DNA from: an uncultured Collinsella sp.
GTDB lineage: Bacteria; Actinomycetota; Coriobacteriia; Coriobacteriales; Coriobacteriaceae
Assembly: GCA_902492935.1 (NCBI GenBank)
Contig: CABUNJ010000006.1
Coordinates: 1-64,000, forward strand
Length of the DNA: 64,000 bases
Direction of reading: 5' to 3'
This document shows, in pieces, positions 63,777 to 64,000 of this stretch. The first letter of the stretch is position 1, and every line of letters starts with the position of its first letter. Under the pieces are notes generated by a model. It did not search any database, had not been told where the DNA came from, and saw only the letters and a program-made list of their open reading frames with translations. A program made the translations under genes and the position numbers.

Positions 63777-64000
63777 CGATCTTGCTGACCGTGTTCTTTA
63801 TGCCGCTGCTGGCGAGCCGCTTCGCCGAAAGGGTCACGCGAAGCCTCTGTATGTTGCCGTAATCGGATGTCTTGCCGGAGTGCTGGCGACCGGAGGGGTC
63901 GCCTACGCTGTTGTCAATTCCAGTTATTTTGCCTCTGCCTGGGGAAACCATGGCAACGGAGAGTCCGTTACCTGGACAAATGGCGGCTCGTCGGGGACGA
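63727..64000 (+). CDS. Membrane-anchored protein, putative anti-sigma factor (partial)
   Basis: The frame from GTG 63727 (GAGGAGGGCGACC upstream) runs off the window, giving 91 residues. MKSNQIKQAFESVQADSDLADRV looks like a cytosolic N-terminal helical region, and LYVAVIGCLAGVLATGGVAYAVV (about 39-61) is one transmembrane helix, after which an extracytoplasmic part begins (SSYFASAWGNHG...). It resembles the N-terminal anti-sigma architecture seen downstream of ECF sigma genes (DUF4179-like), and the 50-bp overlap with the sigma gene supports coupling. The family cannot be settled from this part. Confidence 0.65.
   Translation, partial: MKSNQIKQAFESVQADSDLADRVLYAAAGEPLRRKGHAKPLYVAVIGCLAGVLATGGVAYAVVNSSYFASAWGNHGNGESVTWTNGGSSGT

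Overview
The window comes from a high-GC, Gram-positive-type actinobacterial chromosome. Codon choice (GAG, CTC/CTG, GCC, CGC), a FeoA-FeoB fusion, a LysRS with a C-terminal tRNA-binding domain, DisA, a Tat-type lipoprotein and the general protein flavour fit the class Coriobacteriia, most likely a Collinsella-like gut anaerobe. That assignment is inference from family resemblance; no search was run. It is an ordinary chromosomal region with no prophage, plasmid genes, CRISPR array or recognisable transposase.

Layout. 0-4.5 kb: veg, ispE, tRNA-Pro, tatA, greA, lysS. 4.5-7.5 kb: a cluster of palindromic repeats, a ThrE-type exporter and a DUF2798-like membrane protein. 7.6-12 kb: clpC and a histidine-dipeptidase-type peptidase. 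12-14.6 kb: hipBA on the minus strand and the manganese exporter mntP. 14.8-20.4 kb: disA-ispD-ispF-cysS, two large hairpins, rlmB and a YacP-type nuclease. 20.4-21.8 kb: a second HipA-like kinase with its own DNA-binding domain and a long palindromic operator. 21.9-27.1 kb: tRNAs, repeats, tuf, rpmG, tRNA-Trp, secE-nusG-rplK-rplA. 27.2-37.2 kb, mostly minus strand: phosphoesterase, BMP-family protein, MscS channel, a three-gene ABC importer, a WYL-type regulator, asnS and PTS EIIA. 37.4-52 kb: esterase, feoAB, an alpha-glucoside-type PTS locus (EIICB, RpiR regulator, GH4), a membrane protein, an MFS exporter, a GH13 enzyme, a deoxyinosine glycosylase, a flavodoxin-like protein and an aminotransferase. 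52-63 kb: rplJ-rplL (with L10 leader), galU, rpoB, rpoC. The right edge holds an ECF-type sigma factor and the start of a membrane-anchored partner.

How genes fit together. ispE, ispD and ispF supply three steps of the MEP isoprenoid pathway. The ribosomal/RNA polymerase block secE-nusG-rplK-rplA / rplJ-rplL-rpoB-rpoC is split by about 25 kb of transport and carbohydrate genes. The EIICB, EIIA and GH4 genes form a plausible route for uptake and cleavage of a phosphorylated glucoside, with the RpiR protein as its likely regulator.

The most unusual content is non-coding. Intergenic spaces hold at least six families of palindromic or hairpin elements. Two large hairpins (51932-52154 and 62966-63104) share a core around AGCACTTAATGTGCT whose flanking stem changes on both sides together. 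Three more (4551-4636, 18545-18646, 18649-18751) share an internal plan but have different outer arms. Others are a triple hairpin array near the tRNAs, a 62-bp-period degenerate array upstream of feoAB, and GGGGAC-core elements. These, with the HTH-HipA kinase at 20417-21757, are the best candidates for something undescribed. CDS starts were moved inward from the longest open frame wherever a good ribosome-binding site marked a later codon.
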